DNA of 64,000 nucleotides from assembly GCF_010389155.1 (NCBI RefSeq), contig NC_057765.1, forward strand, positions 7,502,001 to 7,566,000, read 5' to 3'. Source of the stretch: Erigeron canadensis (taxonomy: Eukaryota > Streptophyta > Magnoliopsida > Asterales > Asteraceae). Positions 45,180 through 57,291 of the stretch are shown here, in pieces. A program made the translations under genes and the position numbers. Each line of letters opens with the position of its first letter. The first letter of the stretch is position 1. Below the pieces are notes generated by a model, which saw only the letters and a program-made list of their open reading frames with translations, did no database searches and was not told where the DNA came from.

Positions 45180-46440
45180 ATGGCTAATGTTAATGGTGAA
45201 ACTCCTATGAATGAAACTGTTGATGATTTTTTGGGTGATGTTAATGTGTTTGGTACTCAAATTAGCAAACTGAATTTTGGTGATGAATTGTATTTGCATG
45301 CTAGTGATACTTCAGGAACACCTTTAATTAATTTCAAACTCAAAGGCACAGAAAATTATAAGGTTTGGGTATGTGCAATGGAACTTGCACTTGAAACTAA
45401 AAACAAAATAGGATTTATTACTGGAACCTGTGTGAAATATGTTGATAATGATGTCTTGTCTAGACAGTGGGATATATGTAACTTTGTGGTTCTTTCTTGG
45501 ATTCTTAACTCTGTTACTGAAGAACTTTATTTGGGACAAATTTTTACAAAAAATGCAAAAGTGGTTTGGGAGGAACTGAAAGAAACTTATGACAAAGTTG
45601 ATGGTTCTATTACATTCAATCTTCATCACAGAATTCATTCTTTAAAACAAAATGGAAAACCTATTTCTGAATACTATCATAATTTAAACTCACTCTGGAA
45701 ACAATTTGATGCTCTTGTTAAGTTACCCACTTGTTCTTGTAATGCTGCAAAAGAAATTTATGATCATCAACAACTTTTAAAACTCATGCAATTCCTTATG
45801 GGACTTGATGATGTGTATCAGCCTGTTAGAAGTAACATTATGTTAAAGGGCCCTTTACCTAAAATCAAGACTGCCTTTGCTATTATCTCTAGAGAGGAGT
45901 CTCACAGAGGTGTTAACACTTCTGACAACCACTCAAAACCTCATAATACTGTTTTTTTTTTGGCAAAAACTTTTGAAAGTGGAAAGAAAAACCTTGGTAA
46001 TAAATTTTCAAACAAAACCTATGAAAGTAATAGGATTTTTTAACCAAAAAAGTCTTTTTGAAAATAACAAAAATTTTGAAAGAAAAGGACCAAACACCTC
46101 ACTTCAGTGTTCTGGTTGTCTCAAATATGGTCATACCCTTGATAGATGCTTTGAGGTGGTTGGTTATCCTCCTGGTTATGGAAGAAACACTTATGCTAGA
46201 ATAAATCCATCTCAATCTTCTTTTAAATCTAGTCATAATGCTATGGTTAATAATAACTCTATTGGTTCTATTATTGCTTCCAGTTCTGGTTTTGGTTGTA
46301 GTTCTATATTTGGTTCAAATTCTGGATCCAATATAACCCTAACCCCTGATCGATATGCTAAGTTAATCAATCTTCTGACTGATAAGCCTCCTTCTAAGAG
46401 TGTGCATGCCAATATGGCAGGTACATTTTTCAACTCTAGT
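45180..46440 (+). pseudogene. Copia gag with zinc knuckle, frameshifted
   Basis: ATG 45180 (M-A-N-V-N-G-E) opens the gag: D-E-L-Y-L-H-A-S-D-T-S-G-T-P-L, then K-L-K-G-T-E-N-Y-K-V-W. It reads to TAA 46043. The A/T-rich stretch near 46030 marks a one-base shift, after which C-S-G-C-L-K-Y-G-H-T-L-D-R-C (CX2CX4HX4C) follows in another frame, ending at 46443. The knuckle binds element RNA in the particle. Confidence 0.88.
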
Positions 46441-46489
46441 TAACTCTAATTTTTCTATGTTCTACTGTTCCAATATTACTGCAAAAACC

Positions 46490-46870
46490 ACTATGTTTGA
46501 AAATGGTAGGATATCTGATTCCGATGCCAACACTCATATGACTTGTAGTGAAAAGTTGTTTAATGTTCATGATATCTCTGGCCTAGGTCTTACAGTGGGA
46601 CACCCCAATGGTACTCAAGCTAGAGTACTTAAAATTGGTGATTTAAGACTTGAAAACAATATTATCTTGTTTGGGGTTTTGTATGTGCCAGAATATTGTG
46701 TAAATCTGCTTTCTGTGTACTGTTTGACTAGGGACAGTAAAGTTTATGTAGGTTTTGATCAAAATAGATGTGTTATACATGATTTACAAACAAAGAAAGT
46801 GATTAGGAGTGGTAGACAAAGTGGGGGGCTTTACATTTTCAAAAATAATTACAAGGTAATCATGCCCTAA
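46490..46870 (+). pseudogene. Copia aspartic protease with altered active site
   Basis: The segment reads D-S-D-A-N-T-H-M-T where active copia proteases have D-S-G-A/S. The Gly to Asp change would disturb the catalytic loop. The rest (V-L-Y-V-P-E-Y-C-V-N-L-L-S-V) is typical. It stops at 46870 before the integrase frame. Confidence 0.8.
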
Positions 46871-46878
46871 GTAACCAT

Positions 46879-47903
46879 GTGCAATTTGAATGCAACTTGT
46901 CTTCCCAACTATGGCACAATAGACTAGGCCACCCTGCTGAACCTGTTCTGTTGACTCTTAAAAATTCTTTAAAACTTGATGATCATACTGTTTCTTCACC
47001 ATGTGAAGTGTGTCACAAAGCCAAACAAACCAGGGAGTCTTTTCCTTTAAGTAAACACAAGACTCACTCTCTTGGGGATCTGGTTCATTTAGACTTGTGG
47101 GGACCTTACAAGGTCCAAAGCAGAGAAGGATACAAATCCATCCTCACCATAGTTGATGACCATACCAAAGCTGTGTGGGTCTTCCTTTTGAAAAGCAAAG
47201 ATGAAACCTTTGACAATTTTGTGAATTTTCATAATTTGATTAAAAACCAGTTTAATAAAACCATTAAAGTGGTAAGAAGTGACAATGGGAGTGAAATTTT
47301 AAACCAAAGAACGGATTCTTTCATGAACCAACATGGTATTATACATCAAACCTCATGTGTTTATACTCCTCAACAAAATGGGATTGTTGAAAGGAAACAT
47401 AGGCACTTGCTTAATGTAGCAAGAACCCTTATGTTTCAAGGGGGTTGCCTCTAAATTTGTGGTCTGACTTTGTTCTAACTGCTACTTACTTGATTAACAG
47501 GTTACCCTCTTTTGTTTTATCTGGAAAGTTCCCTTATGAGTTGATTTACAGGTCTAAACCTAATCTCTCTCACCTTAGGTCTTTTGGCTGTTTGTGTTTT
47601 TCTACCATTTTAAATAATGATGACAAGTTCTCTAGTAGGTCTGAAAAGTGCATTCTCATTGGGTATTCCAATGAGAAGAAAGGTTACAAACTATTTAGCT
47701 TGGATAATAAAACTGTTTTCTTTTCTAGGGATGTCAAATTTTATGAAGGGATTTTTCCTCTAAAAATGGTTAAGGAGTCTCTTGGGAATAAAACTTTTGA
47801 TCAAAATAAAACTACTTTAAAACCTCTTGATTCTGTCTTTCTTGATAATGAACAATTAGCCTTAAGTCCATTAATGTCCAATGATGAAAGAGAGAGTAAC
47901 TAA
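46879..47903 (+). pseudogene. Copia integrase, frameshifted
   Basis: The GAG-pre-integrase and zinc region reads L-W-H-N-R-L-G-H and C-E-V-C. The catalytic core has D in L-D-L-W-G-P, D in R-S-D-N-G-S-E and E in N-G-I-V-E-R-K-H. A shift near 47447 moves the remainder (N-L-W-S-D-F, F-G-C-L-C-F, K-C-I-L-I-G-Y-S) to another frame, ending 47903. Confidence 0.88.
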
Positions 47904-48208
47904 TTACACTGAAAGTGAGGGCAGTGACATGGTTCCCTCTGGTAGTGCAACAGAATCTGTTAGGGAGCAGCTCACAGCAACACTCTTGGATGAGAACATT
48001 AATTCTGAGGACACCACTGAACATGAAACAACTTATAAGGAAAATGACCCTCCTATTCTTAGAAGGTCCAACAGAACCATTAAAACACCAAAAATCCTCA
48101 ATGACTTTGTCCTTGGTACTAAGACCAAACACTGTATTTCCAATTTTGTGTGCTATTCTAGGCTAAAAGTTGATAATCTTTGTTTTGTTTCCAACTTTTA
48201 ACAAACTT

Positions 48209-49290
48209 AGGGAACCCTTAACTTATCATGACGCATCTCAAGAACTTCTTTGGTTTGATGCCATGAATTGTGAGATGGAGGCTTTATATAACAACAAAAC
48301 TTGGGTCTTAACTGATTTACCTTCTAATAGGACACCCATTGGGTGTAAGTGGGTGTACAAGATCAAGTATAAATCAAATGGTGAAGTTCATAGGTACAAG
48401 GCCAGACTTGTGGCCAAAGGTTACAGTCAAAGATTTGGAATTGACTTTGATGAGACCTTCTCCCCTGTTGTGAAAATGGTAACTATAAGGTGTCTTATTA
48501 CATGTTGCTGTAAAAAATGAGTGGCCTATTAACCAATTAGACATCAACAATGCCTTTCTCTATGGTGACCTGGATGAGGTTGTCTATATGATACCTCCTC
48601 CAGGCTATCACTCTGGTTCTGACCCTAAAGTCTATAAGCTTGTCAAGTCCCTTTATGGACTGAAACAAGCTCCTAGGAAATGGAATGAAAAACTCAATAG
48701 TTCCTTGGTTGAAAATGGCTTTATTCAAAACAAGAGTGATTACTCTCTCTATACCAAATCTGTTGATAATGTGTTTATTATTTTACTTGTGTATGTGGAT
48801 GATATAGTTGTGACAGGAAACTGCCAAACTGAAATTGAGAGGTGCAAGGCCTTCTTGAAATCAAAGTTTTCTATAAAGGATCTAGGTAAGTAAAGGTATT
48901 TCCTTGGTATTGAGGTTATTTATGATAAAGAGGGTATATGCATGTCACAAAGGAAATATGCTCTTGACCTTATTTCTGAATTTGGACTCCTTGGTTGTAA
49001 ACCAATCCAAACTCCTATTGAACCTAACTTTGTGTTCTCTAAGGAGTCTGATATTGACAAGCCTCTTGAGCATGTCACTGAGTATCAACAACTGGTTGGA
49101 AAGTTGATTTATTTAACCCTTACCAGACCTGATATCTCTTATGCAGTTCACAACTTAAGTCAATTTATGCATGATCCCTATGAATCTCATCTAAGACTTG
49201 CAATGAGAGTTCTTAGATATCTTAAGGGATCCCCAGGTAAGGTATCCTCTTCAAAAGGGATACCACTCTTACTCTCTCTGCTTATGTAGA
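48209..49290 (+). pseudogene. Copia reverse transcriptase, frameshifted
   Basis: Conserved segments are W-V-Y-K-I-K-Y, K-A-R-L-V-A-K-G-Y-S-Q, Q-L-D-I-N-N-A-F-L-Y-G-D-L, L-Y-G-L-K-Q-A-P-R-K-W and the catalytic Y-V-D-D at 48792-48803. Breaks occur near 48505-48530, at TAA 48892-48893 region and near 49245. It would copy element RNA into DNA if intact. Confidence 0.9.
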
Positions 49291-49690
49291 CTCTGATTGG
49301 GCCAAGAAGATCACTACCAGAAAGAGTACCACTGGTTTCTGTCTCTTTCTTGGTGGATCTCTCATTTCTTGGAAAAGCTAAAAGCTGCCAACTATCTCAA
49401 GGTCATCTGCAGAGGCTGAATTTAGAGCCATTGCTGCAGTGACTTGTGAAATAATCTGGATTCTCAAAGTTATGGATGAATTTAAGATTAAGAGAGAAAT
49501 GCCCACTCAAGTTCAATGTGACAGTAAGGCAGCTATACACTGCCAATCCTGTATTCCATGAAAAAACCAAACACTTTGAGATAGACCTTTACTTTGTTAG
49601 AGAAAAAATTGGTTATGGAATCATTGAAACTGTCAAAGTGAACTCTGAGGAAAACTTGGCTGATATCTTTACAAAAGGCTTGCCTGTTAT
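49250..49690 (+). pseudogene. Copia RNase H, split by the LTR insertion
   Basis: D-S-D-W-A, T-G-F-C-L-F-L-G and S-A-E-A-E-F-R can be read in pieces in different frames, then A-D-I-F-T-K-G-L-P-V. The last residues (Q-L-K-L-L-C-D-Q-L-G-L) resume after 52947, on the far side of the inserted LTR. Confidence 0.85.
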
Positions 49691-50954
49691 TGTAACACCC
49701 CAACAAGGCGGAATAATGGGATATCACAAGAAAAGCACAGCACGACATGGAAATTAAGTAGAGACAAATCTAGATGCATTAAAAGGATTGGGAATCCATC
49801 CAAGTTAATCAATTACAAATCCGAGACCATACAAAAATGCATAAGGAGCACGACCATCAAACGTTTACAAAAGAGAGTACAAAAGATGGTATATGATCCT
49901 AAGCATAACCCATAAGCAGGGACAATGAATCACGGATCCACAGTCAAGTCCAAGTCCACTCCTAGCATGCAAACAATCAATTATCATCCAACATGTCTTT
50001 GATTCACATGTTCACCTGAAAAGTGTACTAAAACGGGTCAACATAAAGTTGGTGAGTTCGTAGGTTTAAATAATGAGAATTAAGTGTGTCGGGATATCCA
50101 CCGTTAACGATATACGAGGATTAGGATACCTAATCACGTCCAAGGAACCCTAAAAGGTTTCACGTTATCACAAGTCAACACAAATCAAAATCAACGTCCA
50201 ATAATCGTCCATACATGCAATATCGTCCACATTTAGGTTAAACAACCCATATCCACGGTAATGTTCATACCGGGTGTGGATTCGTCAATCCACCGTCCAC
50301 GTCCACGTCCACGAATATATGAATAACATAACGTCTTATATAATATAAACCAATGACTATTATCACACATATACGTCCATTAACACATATACGCCCCGTT
50401 CCATATTATAACAAGGTATATCATCCGACAACATTTAAACGACCAAGTACACTTTCCACCCCAAATAATGTAAACATAGGGGCTACGAAACTCACCTTTG
50501 CCTTATATCGTCAAGTTATAGTTGATTTATAGGTATTTGACGAGTTTCGAAAGTCCTGAATTCTTCAATGTTCACGACCTATCATTCCGTTTTATGACAT
50601 GTGTTATTAATTATGTAAGTACATAAATTTGTATGTAATTTAAATTAATGTATAAAAATCAAATCTACAATTGTCGACTTATAGTTCTGGACGACCCCAC
50701 CTATTCCTTTTTAACCGACCAAAACACTACTAGTTTATATGAATATATATATATATATATGTATGTATGTTATATCATTATCACCATGTTCATAAACCAG
50801 GAGCAAGTACAGGACTCTAGCCATTTTCATCTTCTCCAAGGACAACAAATCAAATCTCCATTTCTTTTTAAGATACTAGGAGTTTAAGATGAAACCCAAT
50901 TAATTCAAGGGTCAAGGAAGAGAATTATCAAATCTGGGAATCAAAAGACATACA

Positions 50955-51220
50955 CCACCGTAAGGTACGGTGGTGGTGACGTAACAGACGGTGGCAGAAT
51001 TTATAGGGGGCGTAAAGTACGGCATATAGGGGCGTAAGGTACGGTAGATGAAGTCAGAACATGCGTAAGGTACGGTGGATTTCACCGTAGGTTACGGTGG
51101 CTCAGAAAGCTCGATTTCAGCGTCTAGTTGGGTGTAAACAGAAGCTTTTGGGCATAACCCTCGATTTGAAGAAGGAGAGGGGCGTAAGCTACGCCATCAC
51201 AGGCGTAAATTACGGTGGTG
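50955..51220. repeat. GGCGTAAGGTACGGTGG repeats
   Basis: About eight variants of GGCGTAAGGTACGGTGG occur between 50955 and 51215, GC-rich against an AT-rich background. They lie within the solo-type LTR. Confidence 0.75.
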
Positions 51221-51345
51221 CAGGGGAGGGAGCATCTGGGTTGGCTCAAGAACAAGAACACAAAGCATTTTGACCCAAAAACTCAATTTTTGGTGTACAT
51301 ATCGGTTTACAAAGCTTCCAGGCATGTGGGTGATGTACCCAATAT

Positions 51346-51838
51346 CATAGTTGTTAGACTCTTACGAGTCACGAGTCGACTCTTACGAGTCGAGTCGATT
51401 TGGATCGAAAACGAGGCGACTCGTTGTGTGACTCATTTTTTTCCTGACTCTTACGAGTCGTGGTGTGAATTTGAAACGAGTCACTACGAGTCGCAAATTT
51501 ATCACTGTTATAGTTTGATAATATGGTTATATATTATATATCATATTTATGGTTACATTATTTTTTATGTTATATATGTATTTTTTATTCTTTTAGTACA
51601 AATTTGGAGATAAACTGTAAGTTTATGACTTAAAAGTATCGAGTATGTAATATTTTGGTAATGTATTAAAGTAATCCACTTAGAATTTGTTTATAAATAC
51701 GTCACATATATATATAATTATACACTATTATGTAGTATATACAAATGTCCGGACTCTTACGAGTCGAGTCACGTTTCGAGTCACGAGTCAGAAATCAGGT
51801 TTTCAAGTCGAGTCAAAAGTTACGAGTCGACAACTATG
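51346..51838. mobile_element. hAT-like MITE inside the LTR
   Basis: CATAGTTGT (51346-51354) and ACAACTATG (51830-51838) are perfect inverted ends, and CCCAATAT flanks both sides (51338-51345 and 51839-51846), the eight-base duplication of hAT elements. Subterminal ACTCTTACGAGTC / GAGTCGACTC words repeat at both ends. The AT-rich centre is non-coding. Confidence 0.92.
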
Positions 51839-53018
51839 CCCAATATCACAACAAGTAACATTAAGTGTATTCCACCTTCCAAAAACCGATCATTAACACA
51901 ATTTCGAGTTTAATCTCGTTTTTGACCAAATCTGCCACAGTTGACTTTTAAAAGTCAAACTTGGCCAAGAACACAAGAACCCTAATTAAGCAAGGATCGA
52001 TATGGTGACGACCTGAAATGTGTTTTGTGCTTTGATGACTTAGATGAATGATAACAAATCCAATTCCTCCTTTAGATTCGACCCATAATTGTAAAAATCT
52101 AGAAATCTAATTTTTGACCTAATAATAAGTCAATAAACCCTAATTTGGGTTTAAATCAATTTTAACCAGCATTTTTGCCTAAAAATCGTATATGTTAGTC
52201 TTGTGACATGTTTATAAACATGTTTTACTGCAAAGATTTGACTCGTAACATCCAACAAAGAACAAACCCGATTTTTAACCCATTTAGTTCATATTAAACC
52301 CTAATTTGACTTTTGATTCGATTTTGACTAAAACTTCCAAGGGTTTTACTTATGACTTGTTTATAAACATAAAATGATGCTATTTAAGTTAAATTTACCT
52401 TATGAAATCATCTCCAAGGTCACAACCCAAAATTGAGCTATTTATGAGGATTCCTTCCGATTTGACTTTCCAAGATTTGAGATGATGATTACTTGATGTT
52501 AGTGATGATGAATTTATTACAAGTATGAACTCAACAACATTAAATGATAAGAAGAATTTAGAGAGAGAGATAAGAAGTCTTGCATTTAGTATAGTGAGAG
52601 AAAGGAAAGGAGATTGGGTGAGTTGAATGAATGGAAGGGAAAGAGTGGAAGAGTGTGATTGGGTGGTTTAGGATAGAGTTGGGTCATGGGTCGACCCATG
52701 GATCACCCGATTACGTTTCTAATCAACATAAAAAAAATCGTTTTACGTTCTAACCCGACCAATACATTCACATAATCTCACTTAGCATAAAGGCACGTCT
52801 TTAATTCAAATTTTAAATGAATTAATTACTTAAACTACTAAAACAATTAGTCATTAACACGTTTAGGTCAATGGTTCGAGAATCAAATAATCACGTTAAA
52901 TCACGTTTAATAAGAGTCAAACGGGTCAAATTTCACGAATGTTACAGTTATTCAGCTCAAGTTACTTTGTGATCAACTTGGATTATTTGACATCTTCCAC
53001 AATTAAGTTGTTGGGGGC

Positions 53019-53434
53019 TGTTAAATATACAACTTAATTGTTTTCTAACTTAATTTGGTTAATATAGGTAAGATAAGGTACCAGAAGTGTCATTAAGCAG
53101 AAGAAGGAAACTGGAGAGACTAATATGGAAGAGGAAGAAGCATAGGGGGCAGAAGAGAAAGAATGAAGCTCTTTATATATAATGTGATGGGTTGCCTAGG
53201 GATTTTAACATTCCGTGACAGCCGTTGTGTTTTCTTTACCGTTACAAAAAACCTTTTCCTTTGTTTCACCGATAATCAATCTTGGATGTTAGGGTTTGTT
53301 CTAGTTTTATTATGTATTAAAACTCTTCTTTTCTTTGATTTAATAAAGATGAACATCCAACTGTTTATTTCTTTGATTATTAGTTACAATAGCTTTGTCC
53401 TTAAAATCTATTTAAAGATCTCTTAGTTTCATCA
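53019..53434 (+). repeat. 3' LTR of the copia element
   Basis: The 416-base LTR begins TGTTAAATATAC after the purine-rich GTTGGGGGC and ends TTTCATCA. It matches 43885-44297 with scattered substitutions and small indels. Confidence 0.92.
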
Positions 53435-53483
53435 TAACCATGTGCGTGGGTTTGATTCCAAGACACATTTTTATTTTTAGTAT

Positions 53484-54982
53484 TAACGAAGGAAAGTGCT
53501 CGCGCATTTCGGCGGTAAAATGATAGGGGTGATAGGTCATAGGAGGTGATAAGTTATAGAGTGTGACCAAATGCTTTATCCGTATAAGTTCCACATCGTA
53601 TTTATAAATTCGTCGAAAGTATATCAAATGACATCTTTAATGAAAGAGTTCGAACTTTTAAAAACACCCATACAATTTTTATAATTTATCGATATACGGT
53701 TTTTGAGATAAAAGATTTTGAATGAATTAGATGAATAAAATGGTTTATGGAGGAAAAAAAAATGAATGGTTGAGATTTGAGTAGAGAGAATAAAACGAGT
53801 GTTTGAGATTTAAGGGTATTATAGGTATATTAGATAAGGATGTTTAAATTAGTGAATAGAGAAGATGGGTATTTTAGGTACTTCAAATCATGAATTGAGA
53901 TTTTCAAAAAGGACAAAATGCTTTATAAGATAATGAGAGATAGTGTTCGCGCGTTGCGACGGTGAGATGGTGGGGGTGATAAGTCAAGTCATAGAGTATG
54001 ATAGCCAAATGCCTTAACCATACCTCGAATTTAGAAATTCGTCGAAAGTATATCGAATGACATCTTTAATGAAAGAGCATGAAATTTTAAGAACACCCAT
54101 ACAATTTTTATAATTAATCGATATACGGTTTTGAGATAAAAGATTTTGAATGAATTAGAAGAATAAAATGATTAATGGAGGAAAGAGAAAAAAAAATGAG
54201 TGGTTGAGATTTGATGAGAGAAAAAAATAAATGGTTGAGATTTAAGGGTATTATAGTATATTAGGTAGATATGTTTAAATTTGTGAATAAAGAAGAATGA
54301 TAATATAGGTAGTTCAATTACTTAATTAAAATTTGAAAAAAAAAAAAAGGCAAAATACTTTATAAGATAGTATTAGAAGTATAAGATATAGATAAAACAA
54401 TTTTGTAAGGCTTGTTGCATGATAAAATGTTGATGTGCTTTCCCAATTTTTCTAATGATATTTGACATTTTGACTTATTATGGGTTTGATAAAACAAATA
54501 AATATAATAAATTGAAATTTTTATTGGTTATTATCTTCTTCTTTTGTTTTTTAAATTATCCTTTTTTTATGAACAAAAATGTCTTTTATATATTAAAGTT
54601 TTTTTAGATGGAATTTGGAATTTTTTTTTTTTCATTTTTGAAAATCTAACTTCAAGTCTTTAAGATGTTTTTAATTAGACAAAAAGTAATTTAAAATATT
54701 TTGTTTTGAGTTTATTTGGTAATTAGGAGTAAACATAAACATGTTAATGCGGGTATGGTATTGGTGTTATTAGAAAACAAACAATCGTGTTTTTTTAGCA
54801 TTTTTTTTTATTTAAATCAGTAAACACATTTATGATGTTTTGTTTGTAGTATTGTATTTGAAGAATATAACGCCAAAAAACAATAATTACGATGTTTTGT
54901 TTGTAGTATTGTATTTGAAGAATATAACGTGAAAAAACAATAATTATGAGCCCCGCAACACGGGGATTGGGGAACATCCTAG
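53484..54982 (+). mobile_element. Helitron-like element with tandem 450-bp unit
   Basis: Two units starting GTGCTCGCGCATTTCGGCGG (about 53490) and GTGTTCGCGCGTTGCGACGG (about 53945) share about 400 bases (ATTCGTCGAAAGTATATC, AACACCCATACAATTTTTAT, CGATATACGG). The 3' end has the stem CCCCG-CAACA-CGGGG (54951-54965) followed after 13 bases by CTAG (54979-54982) and then T, as in Helitrons, which insert between A and T. A 63-base unit ending AATAATTA(C/T)GA is doubled at 54830-54945. The 5' end is not defined. Confidence 0.55.
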
Positions 54983-55008
54983 TTTGCTATGAAGGAGCTA
55001 CAAGACCA

Positions 55009-56349
55009 GAATGTATATCGATTTAACTAAGAGAAAATAGTCTAGATATCCAAAAACCATCTTCAATATACGAAAATACCTAGCTTTTTTCGAATTCACC
55101 AAAAATACCCATAAAATCGCAAGACCGCAAGGAGGAGTTGCGGATCGCAAGCCTTGCTTGAGGATCGCAAGGAATCCTTTCGATTCGCAAGCAAGTCTTT
55201 CGATCCGCAAGGAGTTCTTGCGATCCGCAAGCAAGGCTTGCGATTTTGACTCTTTTTTACTTATGGATAAGATTTTTTTTTAGATTTTCTTGTACTTGTT
55301 AAGATAGCAATCAGATTTTTATGTACTTTTTTTACTTATGAATTTACCAACAAAATTTCACTTTGCAAAGTAAAAGGTACGTTTTTCTTAGCTAATAAGT
55401 ATTTAGTATTTAATGCCGTTGCAAAAAGTGGCAACCCACGAGGACCAATCTTGTATTTACAATGTTGAGAAATAATACTGCAAAGATACAAGGGTTTTTG
55501 AAAGAACAGTACCAACTACCAAAAACCCAGCCAAGTAAGGACCTGTACAAAGTTGAAACTTTCTTTTATCTCTAGTCAACTAAAAAACCTACTTGCTCAA
55601 AAATATTTATCATCGAGTTTCTGTAAATTTCAAGCACATAGCAATAACCTTTGACTCGAGTGCAGTAATAACGTGGTCCATTTTCTTGATAAAACCTGTT
55701 GAAATTACTATTTAATAAATTTTAATCTTAACTTTGTTACTAGATTTATGTCTTTCAAGATTACCATAATCTAAGAAACACAAACAGTAGCAAATTTCAC
55801 TTGTTAAATTTCAATTTTCCATAATGAAAACATAGAAACCGTCTCAGTTCTAAGTGACACATCAGTACATAAGAAGACTCAGAGTTTAGCCCCAAACTTC
55901 CATCCAAACTCTAAATTTCAAACAAAAACTAAATTAAAAACTAAATCAAATACTAAATACTTATTAGCTAAGAAAAACATACATTTTACTTTGCAAATTG
56001 AAAGAAACAAAAAATTATGGTGAAAAGTTGTTGGTAAATTCATAAGTAAAAAAAAAGTACATAAAAATCTGATTGCTATCTTAACAAGTACAAGAAAATC
56101 TCACAAAAAATCTTACCCATAAGTAAAAAAAAGTCAAAATTGCAAGCCTTGTTTGCGGATCGCAAGAAATCCTTGCGGATCGCAAGACTTGCTTGCGAAC
56201 GCAAGGATTCCTTGCGATCCGCAACTCCTCCGTGCGGTCTTGCGATTTTATGGGTATTTTTGTTGAATTCGAAAAAAATTGGGTATTTTCGTATATTGAA
56301 GATGGTTTTTGAGTATCTAAGCTATTTTCTCTTTAACTAATACATTCCA
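55009..56349. mobile_element. Fold-back element with about 400-bp arms
   Basis: Left arm 55009-about 55415 and right arm about 55950-56349 are inverted copies: for example GAAAATACC near 55072 against GGGTATTTTC at 56281, and TTTTTCTTAGCTAATAAGTA near 55384 against its inverse near 55960. Each arm holds a palindromic array of CGCAAGG / CTTGCGATCC words. The 530-base centre is AT-rich and has no gene. The arms' outer ends share GAATGTAT. No target duplication was resolved. Confidence 0.8.
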
Positions 56350-57291
56350 TACTTGGATGTGGATATCATGATTTATTTAAGTTGGATGACTAAAGGATTA
56401 GATCATTATTTAATCCATATCCATCTATTGACAGGCTTACGTACAAGAAAGAAGTATAATTAGCTGATCACTAAGTAACTAGAACCAGATCATAATTTGT
56501 TGTCTATTCTTATCAACATATGAATTTATTATTACTATCAATCAATTAATCAAAAAACTTAAAAGTAACAGCTTATATGATTGTCACATATATCTGAATA
56601 CGTACAATTGATAAGATTTGAAATTTATTACAATCAATGAACACAACTTTAATTTTTTTTACCATATAGACATTCGTTCATAGTTAGTTACATTCACATA
56701 TACTAATCCTTAAATTATGTCCATAATAAGTGATAAACTTCAACTCTATAAATAAAAAAAAAGTAGGAAACAAAACAAGTCATCACTAAATAAGATAAGC
56801 TATAACCCCCATTATTCATTAACGAACTAACTTCCGTCCCATTACACATTTACATGCTGTAAATTCAAATTGAATCATTTTTTTTAAGGACGAAATAAAA
56901 TGAATATACTAACAAAACATAAATCACTACTCGTTCCAAAATTTCACTATTGTAATTAATAACGATGATAAATGACCGTATTACATAGTTCAAATGGCAA
57001 ACCACTTTATATTGGCAGCAATATTTAAAACTTCTACATTTGCCGTTCAAAAAAAAGAAAAAAAAAATATATTAAAAACTTCTACGTTCACTCTAATGAA
57101 GCAAAATTTGTTCTCTCCAAAGAAATCTCAAGAATTGACATGTACTTTTGAAGCTCCAATTGAAGTATTGTCACTCTGAAATTCAGTTTGGTCCCATACC
57201 AACTCATTAGAATCCAACCGCTATATTCTCTTGTAGGTATAGCTTTTTTTGAGATATATCTTATTGTCGACGGTCTATCAAATAGATTTAA
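56350..57291. other. AT-rich intergenic DNA downstream of UTP25
   Basis: No gene is supported. The segment 56990-57205 resembles 25690-25840 (TAGTTCAAATGG, TTGGTCCCATA). Part of it near 57250-57291 is probably the UTP25 3'UTR. Confidence 0.5.

Larger units (their letters stand above)
49691..52946 (-). mobile_element. Solo-type Ty3/gypsy LTR with TSD GTTAT
   Basis: The ends are TGTAACA (49691) and TGTTACA (52946), flanked by a perfect GTTAT duplication (49686-49690 and 52947-52951). No internal copy of the end, primer site or pol sequence is seen, so the 3.26 kb is best read as a solo LTR left by recombination. The left 800 bases match the inverse of 12518-13337, which ends in the same TGTTACA. 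Long LTRs with this start occur in plant gypsy elements. It carries the MITE at 51346-51838. Confidence 0.85.
43885..53434 (+). mobile_element. Decayed full-length Ty1/copia retrotransposon
   Basis: LTRs are 43885-44297 and 53019-53434 (TGTTAAATATAC start, TTTCATCA end; about 96 percent alike by eye). Flanks TAACA and TAACC are a near-perfect five-base target duplication. The primer site TGGTATCAGAGAC follows the 5' LTR at 44298, and GTTGGGGGC precedes the 3' LTR. The order gag, protease, integrase, reverse transcriptase, RNase H is the copia order. Many frameshifts and stops make it inactive. It is interrupted at 49691-52946 by a solo-type LTR; without that insert it is about 6.3 kb. Confidence 0.95.

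Noticed and set aside
51215..51613. 132-codon frame
   Set aside because: It spans the boundary of the hAT-like MITE at 51346, so it is a chance frame.
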